Of a stretch of 64,000 bases of DNA, positions 30,601 through 42,782 are shown one piece after another. Source of the stretch: Leguminivora glycinivorella (lineage: Eukaryota; Arthropoda; Insecta; Lepidoptera; Tortricidae); NCBI RefSeq assembly GCF_023078275.1, contig NC_062994.1:11479545-11543544 (forward strand). The letters run 5' to 3'. The position numbers and the translations under genes were made by a program. Positions within the stretch are counted from its first letter, which is position 1, and the number at the start of each line of letters is the position of its first letter. A model generated the notes under the pieces. The model searched no databases and was not told where the DNA came from. It was given only the letters and a program-made list of their open reading frames with translations.

Positions 30601-31562
30601 CAGGATGCCCGGTAATGAATGGACAACCTTTTAACCACCAAGAGGGTACCTTATACTGGTCCAGAAAATCAACATTAAGGTTTAGTAAAAGACGCCTGGT
30701 TTTCGCGATTTTTACACTTTTTAAAATTTTAATACTACCTAAAATTTTATAAATTTACTAAACCTTAAGGCCGTTTTCACATTATCCGATCCGATATCGG
30801 ATGTCAGACTGACATCCTACATCCAATAAACGCTTCCGATAGTGTCGGATGTCGGTCCGATAAAACGCATTGTTCCAAATCAATGAAGTATGATTTTGTA
30901 TCAAAAAATATTTAAAAAATGGTTTATATTTAATAATTATAAAGCACTATATCCTAAATATTATATTGTACAATTAAAATAACAAGCATAAAAAATACTC
31001 GCAGTATCAGAGAAAATACTTAAATAAATTTACATTCAACTATATCTACTAAAAGATGAAAAAACTAGTATCCGCAATTCGGACCGATGCATTACGACCT
31101 TTTTTTTTCCAATGGGAATTTTCAACTAATTTGAATTTCGATAATTAGCAGCTGTTTAATAGACGCCATTTTTGTCACGCACACTACTACAAACGTATAT
31201 ATACATTATATACGCACACAAATAAATATTATCGGCCGACAACTGGCGGGGGGGTCCGGCATGCCAAAAAATGTCGGAAGCGTCCTGCCGATATCGGCAG
31301 TTCTATGGTGCCTCAGACAAAAACTGTTGTAGGAGAGTGCCATCGGCATTAAATCCGCAACTTTTGCGTTTTAATTCGATTTTTATTAATAATGATCTAT
31401 TAAATACATGTAAATGAAGACCTGGAAGCGCATAAATCTTACATTTTATATCCTTTCTACATCCGATATCGGATTGGATGATGTGAAAACGGCCTAATGT
31501 CGATTTTCTGGACCAGTGCCCTTTTGGTGGTTAAAAGGTTGTCCATTAATTACCGGGCACCG
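30601..31562. mobile_element. Foldback element interrupted by a Harbinger-like element
   Basis: Outer arms: tgcccggtaatgaatggac, aaccttttaaccacca and tggtccagaaaatc at the left are mirrored at the right. The right arm resumes exactly after the inner element (30769-31494). Confidence 0.8.
30769..31494. mobile_element. PIF/Harbinger-like non-autonomous element
   Basis: Inverted ends GGCCGTTTTCACATTATCC / GGATGATGTGAAAACGGCC, with a TAA duplication at 30766-30768 and 31495-31497. 726 bp with no transposase frame. Confidence 0.8.
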
Positions 31563-31814
31563 GGTAGAATTTGTAATTTTATTTCCTAAGAATCACGAGA
31601 TCCGACGAGAAAGTTCTCTCTCTAAATGTTCACTCTTTTTTCCTTACTTTTATTTTGTAGGTAGTTACAGTATATGAATAATACCTACGGATACCTACGG
31701 ATTTTAATGAGTTGCGTGTAATGTGAAGAAAAACAATTCTTTTTATTGGTCCGCAATAATTCTGCAAAACTAATTCCGAAATAATAAAAAAAATAAACCT
31801 GCTGTTTAATAAAA

Positions 31815-32042
31815 TGTTAATATTTCCACGCCTAAAGCCTCCGCCACACGTAAAGCGTTTTGATAGCGTAGCGTTAGCGGAGCGCAATCCGCGCGCATTT
31901 CGCTCGCAATCCGCGTCGCGCTCGTTAGTTCCCGTCGGCGTCCACTGGGCGCAACGCCAGCGTTCGTCCGGCGCACCGCTATCATTGCGCTCCGCTAACT
32001 CTCCGCCTTCGCTCTCAACACGCGCATGTGTGGCTAAGCATT
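31815..32042. mobile_element. GC-rich repeat with inverted motifs
   Basis: gcgttagcggagcgcaat is mirrored by attgcgctccgctaac, and the flanks read ccgccacacg / catgtgtggc. Base composition contrasts strongly with the surrounding AT-rich DNA. Confidence 0.5.
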
Positions 32043-32604
32043 AACTGTCTAGGTGATCTACCAAATGCAAGAAGTGATGTCAAAACAAGTCATTATTGAA
32101 AACGTCGAATGCAGCATTATGTCCGTTTGGAGTGTTAAGAATTTTGCTCAAGCAACAAGGGCAACTAGGCACTAAGGACTTTGAATTGTAGTATTCTAGC
32201 ATTCTATCACGTAGAGCTGCTGGTTAGTTAAAAAAATATTTTTGACCATGTCAAAACCCTTATAATATTTGATAAAAAATACAAAAATATTTTTTAAAAT
32301 TATAAAAGTAAAAAAAGTAAATTATAAAGGTGTATTCACAAAATAATGTAATACTTAATAATACTTGCTTACTTACATAGGGGTTAGCTTCGGCGTTAGT
32401 ATGTTTTTATCCCCATGTATTTTATAGGCATATTTTAATTCAAGGATATAAATCTCGAATTATATCTGTTATGGATCGGATCCAGGTCAAATTAATATCC
32501 TTGAATTAAAATTAGAATAACTTTTAAAAATAGATACTTTTCTAATATCTTTCTCTTGCATGGTAGTAAACAAAGATAAAATATAAAACAACAATTTTGT
32601 GTCA

Positions 32605-32885
32605 ACAATTGTTTTTTTTTAATACTACGTCGGTGGCAAACAAGCATACGACCCGCCTGATGTAAAGCGGTCACCGTAACCTATGGACGCCTGCAACTCA
32701 AACAGTGTCACAAGCGCGTTGCCACCCTATTAGAAACTTGTACACTACCTTTTGCTGTGTTAAGTACACAGCAAAAAGGAATGTACAAGTTCTAAGGAGG
32801 GTTCGGGTTGCCGACGACTCAAAGGACAATAAACGGAACAAGTTAGTTCCGTAAGTCCTCCCGTCACCAGCACACCGCACCCTCG
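32605..32885. mobile_element. Repeat family G, two copies meeting tail to tail
   Basis: cgtcggtggcaaacaagcat ... gcaactcaaacagtgtcac ... gaaacttgtacactacc is followed directly by a reversed partial copy; the junction is the palindrome ttgctgtgttaagtacacagcaa. Another copy lies at 44145-44295 (minus) and a fragment at 29325-29385. Confidence 0.6.
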
Positions 32886-33230
32886 TTGAGCTCTGGCAGC
32901 CTTACTCACCGGCAGGAACACAACACTATGAGTAGGGTCTAGTGCTATTATTATTTTTTTTTTTATGGTTATCACGAAACAATTGAATTTTGTAGTCAAT
33001 ATTTTGCTGCTATTACCGGATCCAACGCGAGTAAAATTAAATATCATTATTTCCAAAACTACCCATACGATTACCGAAACTTCGGCAGAATAATTAAAAA
33101 TATATATATTTATTCGTATTAAATAGACCAATAGTTTGTTAAATTCAATTTATTGCATAAAATTAACACTTACAGTTAAACCTTACGTGCTCATTAGTTT
33201 TTTATTTCTTAGGATCTAATATGCAATATA

Positions 33231-33571
33231 CAGAGTGGGGCCTGTAACAAAGGCGAAGAATTTAACTGTAGGCTATTCTCCTTATACTGATCAACATTTG
33301 TTCAGTGACTTTTAAAAATTAAGAAGTCTTTAAATTTTTCATACAAAATAAATATTAGCTTCAATGTACGCCATTATTGTTGTCATTGACGTTGTCTGTC
33401 ACACTTTAGACTTAACAGAATTCGCAATACATACCTCTTAGAAAAAACTTTCAACGGTGATAGAAATCAAAATACAAGTTATTTTTAAAAGTCGCCGAAC
33501 AAATGTTGATCAGTATAAGGAGAATAGCCTAGAGTTCAATTCTTCGCCTTTGTTGTAACAACCCCACTCTA
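33231..33571. mobile_element. mariner-like MITE, long TIRs, TA target
   Basis: cagagtggggcctgtaac at the left and the mirrored end at the right share about 75 bp (gcgaagaattt.., ctccttatactgatcaac). TA flanks both ends. Confidence 0.75.
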
Positions 33572-33664
33572 TATAATATCAATTACAGTGAAGTGAAACA
33601 GTTCATTTATGAAATATATATTAAATTCAATTTAAATTTAAATAAAACATGTTTGTACTTATGA

Positions 33665-33770
33665 AATAAAACTATGGAAACGGATTAAATCGCGTATAAT
33701 GAATTTAAAATACATCCCGACGTTTCGAACTCTTTACAGCGTTCGTGGTCAACGGGTGACTGAGGAAAAA
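33665..33770. repeat. Dispersed repeat, inverted copy at 45780-45880
   Basis: acggattaaatcgcgtataa, acatcccgacgtttcgaac and gttcgtggtcaacgggtga recur in reverse orientation near 45780-45880. Confidence 0.6.
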
Positions 33771-34574
33771 TTAAAATGTGCAAAAGCTACCCACTTACAA
33801 GAAATATTAACGAACCATGACCACAAATAATATAGATTTCTAAGGCAGGTTCACACACTATTAATAAAGCCAGTTATACAATATTCAAAAATTTTTTACC
33901 ATTACTCTGTTAAAAAAAATAATTAACCAATTAATCTACACAAAATTGACAAAGTAACTATCGCGGTAACCGAAGACAATATTATGTTTGTACTTATTAG
34001 ATTTATAATATCCGTTAAAATTCCAAAGAAATTCCAGCTCATTTTCCTCTGACCCGCAACTTTGGCGGCCAGAAACCAAAAGTGACTTTCACCAATGACA
34101 TCATTCCTTTTGTGCGCTATTATGGCACCAGCCGTCATTTTACACTTAAATGTTTTGTATAAGTGATTATGACACTAATTGTTAGAAGATTATGTGCTAG
34201 AATAGCGTGATGGTTTTCAGTGTTTTGTAATTTTAGACAATGTTGTCTGGAAGAGTCAGGTTATGTTTTTAGTTCAGTTTTTTTTAAGGAATGCTGCAAA
34301 TCAACAAAATACAGACATGAGTCATATAATATTAAATAGTAAATGAAAATGGAAACGTAAATTGAAGTGTTCAATATCTTATTATTAAAAAAAGGAAATA
34401 ATAATTTGTAAAACAATAGTTCGCGTAAAAAATATAGAAGATTAAAAAAGATTCTAAAGTGAATACTAAATTCACAATAAAAATAAATGCGCAAAAAGGA
34501 AAGTCAATTGCTATAAAAGTAATAACATCTATAGATATTGGCGACATAACGGTCGTTACTACACCGAACGATTT

Positions 34575-34830
34575 ATTACATACATACATACAATCACGCC
34601 TGTATCCCATAAAGGGGTAGGCAGAGCACATGAAACTACTAAAGCTTCAGTGCCACTCTTGGCAAATAAGGGGTTGAAAGAAAACGAAACTGTGACATTG
34701 CAGTGACAGGTTGCCAGCCTCTCGCCTACGCCACAATTTAACCTAATCCCACAGTCGCCTTCTACGACACCCACGGGAAGAAAGGGGGTGGTGAAATTCT
34801 TAACCCGTCACCACACAGGCAACGAAAACA
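34575..34830 (-). mobile_element. Dispersed repeat family H, copy 1
   Basis: cacgcctgtatcccataaag, agagcacatgaaactacta, ctgtgacattgcagtgacag and cttaacccgtcaccacac. Copies: 35560-35800, 48940-49175 (reverse), 60505-60600 (truncated) and 62875-63115. Element class unclear. Confidence 0.75.
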
Positions 34831-35559
34831 CAAGGCACGATTTATTAAATGTAAAAAATAACGTTTATTAGATGTCATTGTCAAAAAAAAATCTTCAAGT
34901 ACGAGTTCGTTGTACTCACGCACCGAGGGTCTCATATAAACATTAGGTTTTTTTTCTCTCGTAATAACTCGTGTAATTGTAAAGGTGAAAGATTTTTTAC
35001 CGTTGAATTAAGTATACTTGTGAAGATATATACAGAATTACAGGTGAATAATAAAGCATAGTTTACTTATCGGTAAATGAGAGTTTCTTTTTTTTTCGCC
35101 ACTTTAAAAAAAAATGCTATTTCTACTCAGAATCATTAGCTTTTTCAATCCTAGTAGTTAAGAAAATTGTCCCATACGATTTTTTCTTATTATGTTACCA
35201 TTTCCCGACTTTCCCGTACAAGTTGTGTGGGTAACAAAAGAGGAAAGTAACAAAAATGTATGGAAATTCTGGGACACTTTTTGTCTCCCAGTGAGATTGA
35301 AAGTACTCGTGATTCTGAGTATAATTGACCCTAAAATTCCCTAAAAAAATAAAAATTAAAAATGGCAAAAAAAAAAAGAAATGCTCAAATAGTCTAATTT
35401 GTCTGACAAGGTAATCAGCGAATTGATATAAAAGTAATATTTAAAATCGATATAGATATTGCCGATGGCACGCTCGTTTTTTAAGGACTAGCAAATGAAA
35501 AAAAAAAGTATTCAATTTGCCAGTGCTCAGACTATGTTTACAGAAAATTACATACATAC

Positions 35560-35800
35560 TCGTACAATCACGCCTGTATCCCATAAAGGGGTAGGCAGAG
35601 CACATGAAACTGCTAAAGTCTCAGTGCTACTCTTGGCAATTAAGGGGTTGAAAGAAAACGAAAAATTGTGACATTGCAGTGACAGGTTGCCAGCCTCTCG
35701 CCTACGCCACAATTTCACCCAAATCCCACAGTCGACTTCTACGATATCCACGGGAAGACAAGGGGTGGTGAAATTCTTAACCCGTCACCACACGGGATCT
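35560..35800 (-). mobile_element. Family H, copy 2
   Basis: Full-length copy in the same orientation as copy 1, about 1 kb away and about 90% similar by eye. Confidence 0.75.
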
Positions 35801-35942
35801 AACGGCACCGGCTAAGACTATGTTTACAGAAAATTGCAAGCCAAAATATTATTAACCCAACAAGGAAATGAGCGAATTGATATAAAAGTAATAAAATCGA
35901 TATAGATATTGGCGATGGCATGCTCACTGCGAACCGGACGCG

Positions 35943-36041
35943 GCAATCAGACCGTGCGAGAAACGCATACCGCCAAGGAGAGATTCGTTATGTGATGTTA
36001 TTACACCGAGGAAGCAAAAATACAAGAATATAGGAATAAAC
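35943..36041 (+). repeat. Tandem block, unit 1 (recurs at 38592 and 38850)
   Basis: aatcagaccgtgcgagaaac ... ttatgtgatgttattacacc ... aataggaataaac occurs at 35943-36041, 38592-38692 and 38850-38925, with a diverged piece near 40986. Units also share the 36300-36394 / 38690-38782 segment. Confidence 0.75.
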
Positions 36042-36044
36042 AGT

Positions 36045-36206
36045 TTTTTGATCGAATTGGGGCGGCGGCTCAGCGAGAGAGGCAATGACCCTCGTTCCGG
36101 GTCTTTTCTGATACAAAGGCTGTCTATCGCAATTCAGCGTGGGAACGCATCGAGTGTGATGGGCACCTTTGCATCTGAGAGGGCTCGGAACGAGTTTTGT
36201 GAATAG
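36045..36206 (+). pseudogene. C-terminal remnant 1 of a transposon-associated protein (QRGNA family)
   Basis: Open frame FLIELGRRLSERGNDPRSG then SFLIQRLSIAIQRGNA, SSVMGTFASERARNEF, stop TAG 36204-36206. It aligns by eye with 57869-58276 and 47049-47141. I recall this family as multicopy predicted proteins in invertebrate genomes linked to reverse transcriptases, but cannot name the element. Confidence 0.55.
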
Positions 36207-36419
36207 AAGTTAGTTTTATAGTAATGTTAGTTTTAATAGAGTAGTATTATATTAATTAGTATTTTTAAGTTAGTTTTATATGTACCGATGACTTTTGAAT
36301 AAACACACACTATACAACAATAACTTTAAAATATTTAAAAAAGAAATAGAAAAAATATATATTATGGAAATTTTATATAGTTAAAATACAGGAATCTAAA
36401 TATATAAAAGAAGAAGCTG

Positions 36420-37830
36420 ACTGACTGACTGACTGACTGACTGACATATCAACGCACAGCCGAAACCGCTGGTCCTAGAGATTTCAAATTTGGCACGTAG
36501 GTTCCCTATATAGTGTAGAGGAGCACTAAGAAAGGATTTTCCAAAATTCACCTCCTAAGGAGGTCAAATGGGGGTTCAAAGTTTGTATGGGGAAACAAGA
36601 TTAGTTTGACTAATTTATTCGAAACTTCACAGGAAGATTCCTTAAGACATATGACTGAATACGTGTTTCAGGTTTTTTGAAAATTTAACCCCTAAAAGGG
36701 TGAAAAGGGGGTGATAAAGTCAAAAAATCAATATGGGTATCGTTTTTATGGTTTATCGGGTCGCTGATCACGATAAATACAACGTTTTTAAAATCTAACG
36801 AGGCGGAAGTGAAATACCTTCTCCCCTGTAGTGGTGCAATGGGGTTTAAATATCAAAAAAATATATAAAAGAGGATATTGACTGACTGACCGACATATCA
36901 ACGCACAGCCGAAACCGCTGGTCCTAGAGACGTCAAATTTGTCAAGTAGGTTCCTTATATAGTGTAGAGGAGCACTAAGAAAGAATTTTCCAAAATTCAC
37001 TTCCTAAGGGGGTCAAATGGGGGTTCAAAGTTTGTATGGGGAAACAAGATTAGTTTGACTATTTTATTCGAAACTTCACAGGAAGATTCCTTAAGACATA
37101 TGGCTGACTACGTGTTTCAGGTTTTTTGAAAATTTAACCCCTAAAAGGGTGAAAAGGGGGTGATAAAGTCAAAAAATCAATATGGGTATCGTTTTTATGG
37201 TTTATCGGGTCGCTGATCACGATAAACACAACGTTTTTAAAATCTAACGAGGCGGAAGTGAAATACCTTCTCCCCTGTTGTGGTGCAATCGGGTTTAAAT
37301 ATATAAAAGAAGATATTGACTGACTGATTGACATATCAACACACAGCCGAAACTGTTGGTCCTAGAGATTTCAAATTTGGCACAAAGGTTCCTTATATGG
37401 CGTAGAGGAGCACTAAGAAAGGATTTTTCAAAATTCTCCTCTTAAAAGGGTGAAATGGGGGTTCAAAGTTTGTATGGGGAAACAAGATTAGTTTGACTAT
37501 TTTATTCGAAACTTCACAGGAGGATTTCTAAAGAAATTTGACCCCTAAAGGGGTGCAAAGGGGGTAAAGTCAAAAGCACAATATGGGTATCGTTTTTATG
37601 GTTTATCGGGTCGCTGATCACGATAAATACAACGATTTTAAAATTTAATGAGGTGGAAAAGAAATATTCTCCCCTGTTGTTGTGCAATGAGGTTAAAATA
37701 TCCAAAATAGCCATAAGTATAGCTTTAGTTTTTATCTTTACTTCTGGTTCAAGAGATTTCAAATTAACACGAAAGTTCCTTAGAGGAGCACTAAGAAAGG
37801 ATTTTTTATAGTTCACCTCCTAGCATGATA
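36420..37830 (+). repeat. Three-and-a-bit tandem units inside the Helitron
   Basis: Each unit runs tgactgac..acatatcaacgcacagccg, gaggagcactaagaaagg, gggttcaaagtttgtatggg, to tctcccctgt.gtggtgcaat. Units start at about 36417, 36880 and 37315, with a partial one from about 37730. Confidence 0.85.
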
Positions 37831-37837
37831 ATTTGAC

Positions 37838-37845
37838 AGGGGCAA

Positions 37846-37904
<59 letters not shown>

Positions 37905-37945
37905 GAACGGGATAGGGTTAGGGATGGAAATAGGGGACGGGGACG
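37838..37945. repeat. GGGACA minisatellite
   Basis: About eleven head-to-tail gggaca units followed by a degenerate G-rich stretch (ggggacggggacgggg). The G-rich strand could form quadruplex structures. Confidence 0.9.
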
Positions 37946-39145
37946 GGGATAAAATGCAGGTGGCTCAGTGGGAAGGTATTAGTAAGTAGGCATCGGCGAG
38001 TATCCTGCATCCGTAATAACTATTACATTCAATGTGCTGTAAGAAGATCGTTGTTTGCTTGCCTTTTATATGTTTACGTTTGCAATAAGTATAAGCAAAA
38101 TGGAAAAAATTGTAAGCGATAATGCAAGGAAGTACTTTCTACCCTACCGACCATAGCGTCGAGATACTGGCTATGTGGGTTGTATGAAGTTTCCCCAGTA
38201 TAAATATTTAAATAGGTAAAATACATACATATTCGTACCTACTACCTACGCTGTGGTCGCTTTGTAACAATTCTACAATCATTGCAAGAATTTATTTTAA
38301 AGCAATAGTAATATGTGTAAGGTACAGTCAGCCAAAACCGGACCGTACAGCAAATAGATCAGTTACAATGGCCCTCCAGTCGAGAATTGCCCCGCTTTAC
38401 CTTAATCGAAATAATCGCGGACATCTGTACCTACAAAGAAACCTACGGATCCAAATGAAAATCTTATTTTTTGTAAACGTTTCAATAAGAATACTTTTAT
38501 TACGCGGGCGAAGCCGCGGGTAAAAGCTAGTAAATGTATAAATAAGCGAAGGTGTCTCAAAATATAAATTAAATATTAATTCGGTAATTTTTGGGCAATC
38601 AGACCGTGCGAGAAACGCATACCGCCAAGGAGAGATTCGTTATGTGATGTTATTACACCGAGGAAGCAAAAATACAAGAATATAGGAATAAACACACACA
38701 TATACAACAATAACTTTAAAATATTTAAAAAAGAAATAGAAAAAATATATATTATGGAAATTATACAGTTAAAATACAGGAATAAATGTATAAGTAAGCG
38801 AAGGTGTCTCAAAATATAAATTAAGTATATTAATTTGGTAATTTTTGGGTAATCAGACTGTGCGAGAAACGCATACCGCTGCGGAGAGATTCGTTATGTG
38901 ATGTTATTACACCGAGGAAACAAGATCATACAACAACTTAAATGAAAATATACGCAAAATACCTACAACAACAAAAAAATATTACAAAAAAATAAAAATA
39001 CAAATATAAAATTGTTATTAGGTAAACGGTAATAGTTAGGTAATGTTCATGGAAAAAAAATATTTCAAAATATGACGAGTCTCATGGAAGGTTTATACAT
39101 AGATACACCAATGAATGTCAAAATAAGCGAAGCGAAGTTGACTTT

Positions 39146-40287
39146 AAATATTCATATTCATATTCATATTCATATTCTTTATTATATTTATAATATAACA
39201 TGTCACATAATAAACATTATACAATTTAGTTATTAACTGTAAATGGGTTAATATATACTTTATTAGGTTACTAACTATTTAAAAATTCTTCATAACTATA
39301 GAACGTGTGCTCAAGAAGCCAACGTTTCAGTTTTGACTTAAAGCCAGAGAGAGAAGTAGCTGAGGTGACTGTGTCGGGCAGCTTATTATAAATAGTTGGG
39401 CCCATTACATGCGTGACCTTGTTCGACCGCGCGAGTCTTCTTTGTACCGGAAGAAGGCTGCTTGGGTTCCGTAAAGGGCGGCCGGCGTCTGCGCGTGTTT
39501 TGTACTCCGAGAGGTTACTGTGAACGTAGATCGCTATCTGGTATATAAGTATGGATGGCAAAGTGAGAATACCTAACTCTCTGAAGTGAGGTTTCGCTGA
39601 GGAGTCTTGAGGCACCTGCGCTACTGCTCGTACGGCTCTCTTTTGTAGCCTGAAAATGCGCTGCCAGTCCGCCGCACGTCCCCATATTTCCGTGCCGTAT
39701 TGCAACAGCGAATGAATCGTAGCAAAATAGCTCGCTCTCACAACATTTCGGGGTACGACACGCGCGAGACGGCCTAGTGCGAAGCATGCTCCACCCAGTT
39801 TGCTACACAACAGATCGATATGGTTGGCCCATGTTAGTTTTTGATCAATCACGAAACCCAAAAAAGTGGTGAACGTTACCTGCTCCAAGTTTACACCGCC
39901 AGCTTTAACGCTCAATGGTCTTGGTGTTCGGCCTCCTACGTGGAAGTGGAGGACGTGGGTTTTAGTGAGGTTGAGGGCTAACCCATTCAATCCAAACCAA
40001 TTGAACAATTGATTTGCTGCGTCGTTGAGGCTTGATTGCAGAGCATCAAAGTTGGGTGCAATGACGATGCCGGCCACGTCATCTGCATACATTAGTACGT
40101 CGGCTGCTTGGACGGCTTCAGGTAAATCATTAAGCAGCAAAGAGAAGAGGATGTTGGACACTGATGATCCTTGGGCTACACCTATTGCTGTGGTCAATGG
40201 GTCGGATCTTGCATGACCTCCGTCTCCCACCACAATTTGGGATCGATCGTGCAGTAATATTAAGGCTGCTTTCAAAAAAAACGTCAA
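39146..40287 (-). mobile_element. 5'-truncated non-LTR retrotransposon with RT domain
   Basis: Uninterrupted 338-codon frame on the minus strand (40287-39271). It contains RT core parts GVAQGSSVSNILFSLLLND and the catalytic YADD, then the ORF2 C-terminus (LQYGTEIWGRA, IYNKLPDTV, FKSKLKRWLL). The 3' end carries an (AATATG)n-type tail at 39146-39178 (+: attcat repeats). The N-terminal RT, endonuclease and ORF1 are missing. CR1/jockey type by layout; relatively recent, since the frame is intact. Confidence 0.85.
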
Positions 40288-41045
40288 AAGAATGTAAAAT
40301 TGATAGTTTTAGTCGGTGAAATACTACACTTTCCGTTATCCAATAGATTTATTTAATTCAAGTTCCAGTTAGAGCATCTTATTATCTTGATTTTTTATAA
40401 GACTGGATTTTTGAAAACTAACTCATTAAATTAATTATGAATTTTTCTCTAATGCACGTTTAGAAAAACGCACCTATAGAGCTGAATCAGTCGATCTTAT
40501 TTGTAAAATTTGGACAGTTTTGAATATTAAAACGGGTAAATTTATAATTCGTATATCCTGTACCATAATCATTTCAGACTAGATTTTTATTTTAAGTTTT
40601 TGAAATAGAGTAAACTAGCCTAAGGCGAATTCAATTTTTTTCAGAAATTACCTAAAATTAAGTGACAATTTCTTTGAAAATCTACATCACATCGAAGTAA
40701 GTTTTATACTAAATTAATCTGCAACGTTTACTTAAATTGCTGTTATGCCTTAGTGATTATAAATTGCTATTATTGATTTTTGCCAATTTTTTGAAAACGA
40801 GCCTTCACCGGTACAATTATTACCACTTTTGGACATTTTCTCATATTTTGTTAGACCAAGTAGAAAAAGTCCTATAATGTGATATATATTTATAAACTGC
40901 TCGCAAAGCCCTTTAATTTGATACCACACACGGTATGATCAAGCGCTCGGTTGCGATTTCACTATTTTTAACACGAAAGTCCTCTTAAAATCTGCAGTTT
41001 TTGATCAGACTGTGCGAGAAATACATACTGCCACGGAGGGGTCTA

Positions 41046-41262
41046 TATTAATTCGCATAACTTAATACTCATAATATGAATTGGCATAACGTTTATTACG
41101 CATAACGTTTAATACGTATATCATTATTTCACATAACAGATTACGTATAATGTTAATGCGCATAATGTAACTTGTTATAATGATGAATTGGTATAGTATA
41201 ATAAGCATAACTTTGCTTCGTAGAATTATTAAATGGCATACAATAAAATTATATTTCACTAG
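41046..41262. repeat. Cryptic repeat of CATAAC/ATAATG words
   Basis: cataac, cataatg and cgtttatta/aata words recur about every 12-25 bp (attcgcataac, ggcataacg, cgcataacg, gcgcataatg, agcataac). Similar word content occurs at 50940-51150. Confidence 0.5.
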
Positions 41263-41494
41263 CTAATTCAGTTGTGAATAATCAATGAAATAAGTAATTA
41301 ACTATACCTATTTAAATCATTTTAAATGAAAAATACCTTGCGAATTGTAATGTAGGTAAACGTTTCGACGACAACAACGTACAAGGCGAAATCTGCGATT
41401 TATTTTTGTAGCAGATAGCACCTTGTACGTTGGTGGGTAAGGTACAATTTTCTGAAAAAAATAATTGCAGGTTGTACCCTATACGTTGTTGTTG

Positions 41495-41620
41495 TCGGAC
41501 TTTATTGGGGAATCCCCGATGCGGCGTGCAGCGTGGAGAGGCGGTGGTGTTGCCAACAGTAAATAGTGATAACTACCAACTACAGATTTCGTAAATGTCA
41601 CTTTTATAATACCATAAATT
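41495..41620. repeat. About 100-bp repeat shared with 56395-56490
   Basis: ggggaatccccgatgcggcg, ggcggtggtgttgccaaca and gataactaccaactacag occur here and, in reverse, inside the hAT-like element at 56174-56703. Confidence 0.65.
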
Positions 41621-42409
41621 AAAATTATTTGATTAAAAAAACCGTATACAAGTATATTATTGTTTTTTAACATAGTAATGGTATTTTTTTTAATATTGTA
41701 TAACTAATAGCTTTATTAATAGTGTGTGAACCTGCCTTAAAAATCTATATTATTTGTCAGTAAATTGTCAGTTATGGCCGCTGTGACAACCAACCCGTGT
41801 GACTTCCATACCCGGTCTCCCCTAACAGATAATTTAAACTAACATCGGTCAGAAAAGCACCTTTTTATAACCGATCATACAAAAGTAGGGTGCACAAAGT
41901 AGGTATATCACACACTAGGTAAGAAGAACTAACAATTGATCATTGTTGTTGGTAAAAACCCAGGAAATCGCTTCACAGCAACCTAGATTAAATCTAGAGC
42001 GACCTAGACCATCAATATCAATTATAGTAAAAACTGTGTGAAGCTGAGTTATGACACTTTGACACAATATGGCGGAAAAACGTGTAATTTTTATTTTAGT
42101 AACACTTTTAAGAGGGGTTAACGTAAAAATTTTTTCAGTACAGATGTTGTTTTTTTACGCACTAGTGCGAGAAGTAGTTCATTATATGTCAGGTCGAAAC
42201 TTCGGAGGGCCATCTGTACTAAAAAACGTCGTACGATACACATGCGAAAAGGAAATTCGTAACTCGTGTCAATTTAAAACACTCCCTTCGGTCGTGTTTT
42301 AATTTATCGCCACTCGTTTCAAACTTCCTTTTTTACGCACTTGTATCGTAGTGTACTATAATATTTTACTCTGAATTATGTCCACAAGGCTCGAAAAAGT
42401 GGTTGCCAT

Positions 42410-42665
42410 TTTTAACCCCCAACGTAAAAACGACGGGCCGTTATAAGTTTGACGTGTCTGTCTGTCTGTCTGTCTGTTTATCTGTCTGTATGTGTATGTG
42501 TCTGTTTGTAAGCATCGTAGCTCCCGAACGGATTAATCGATTTAGATTGAGTTGTTTTTGTCTGAAAGCTGAGTTAGTCGGGAGTGTTCTTAGCCATGTT
42601 TCATGAAAATCGGTCCACTATGTCGCGGTCGGGGTTTTTTTTCAAAATTTTATGTTTGTGGTTAG
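42410..42665 (+). repeat. Dispersed repeat D, copy 2
   Basis: Same structure as 26275-26530 including the tgtc run and tcgtagctcccgaacgga. Confidence 0.7.
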
Positions 42666-42782
42666 GTTATGAAAACATAACCTATGGACTTAATTCTTTT
42701 TGTGTCTTCACAAATAATTGTATTTAAATAAATAATGTTACTAAATGTATGAATTTCAAGATCCATTTAGGATTTAAAGATC

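Larger units (their letters stand above)
36395..38530 (+). mobile_element. Helitron, 2.1 kb, with internal tandem units
   Basis: 5' end TCTAAATATATAAAAG, 3' hairpin cgcgggcgaagccgcg and terminal CTAG, inserted between A (36394) and T (38531). The empty site, caggaa-taaatg, is preserved in the neighbouring tandem copy near 38782. Inside are three full units of about 400-460 bp plus a partial unit and a GGGACA minisatellite. No Rep/helicase frame, so it is non-autonomous. Confidence 0.85.

Noticed and set aside
33923..34138. Minus-strand frame MTAGAIIAHKRNDVIGES
   Set aside because: Overlaps a dispersed repeat (tatcgcggtaaccgaag, also at 58438 and similar at 45900); no splice signals or recognised domain.
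34559..35751. Similar minus-strand frames (GVVEGDCGIRLNCGVGER type)
   Set aside because: They recur in every family H copy and track the repeat, with no conserved start or domain.
36788..37816. Repeated minus-strand frames over the tandem units
   Set aside because: Same frame repeated by the Helitron's tandem units, with frameshifts between units; not coding.
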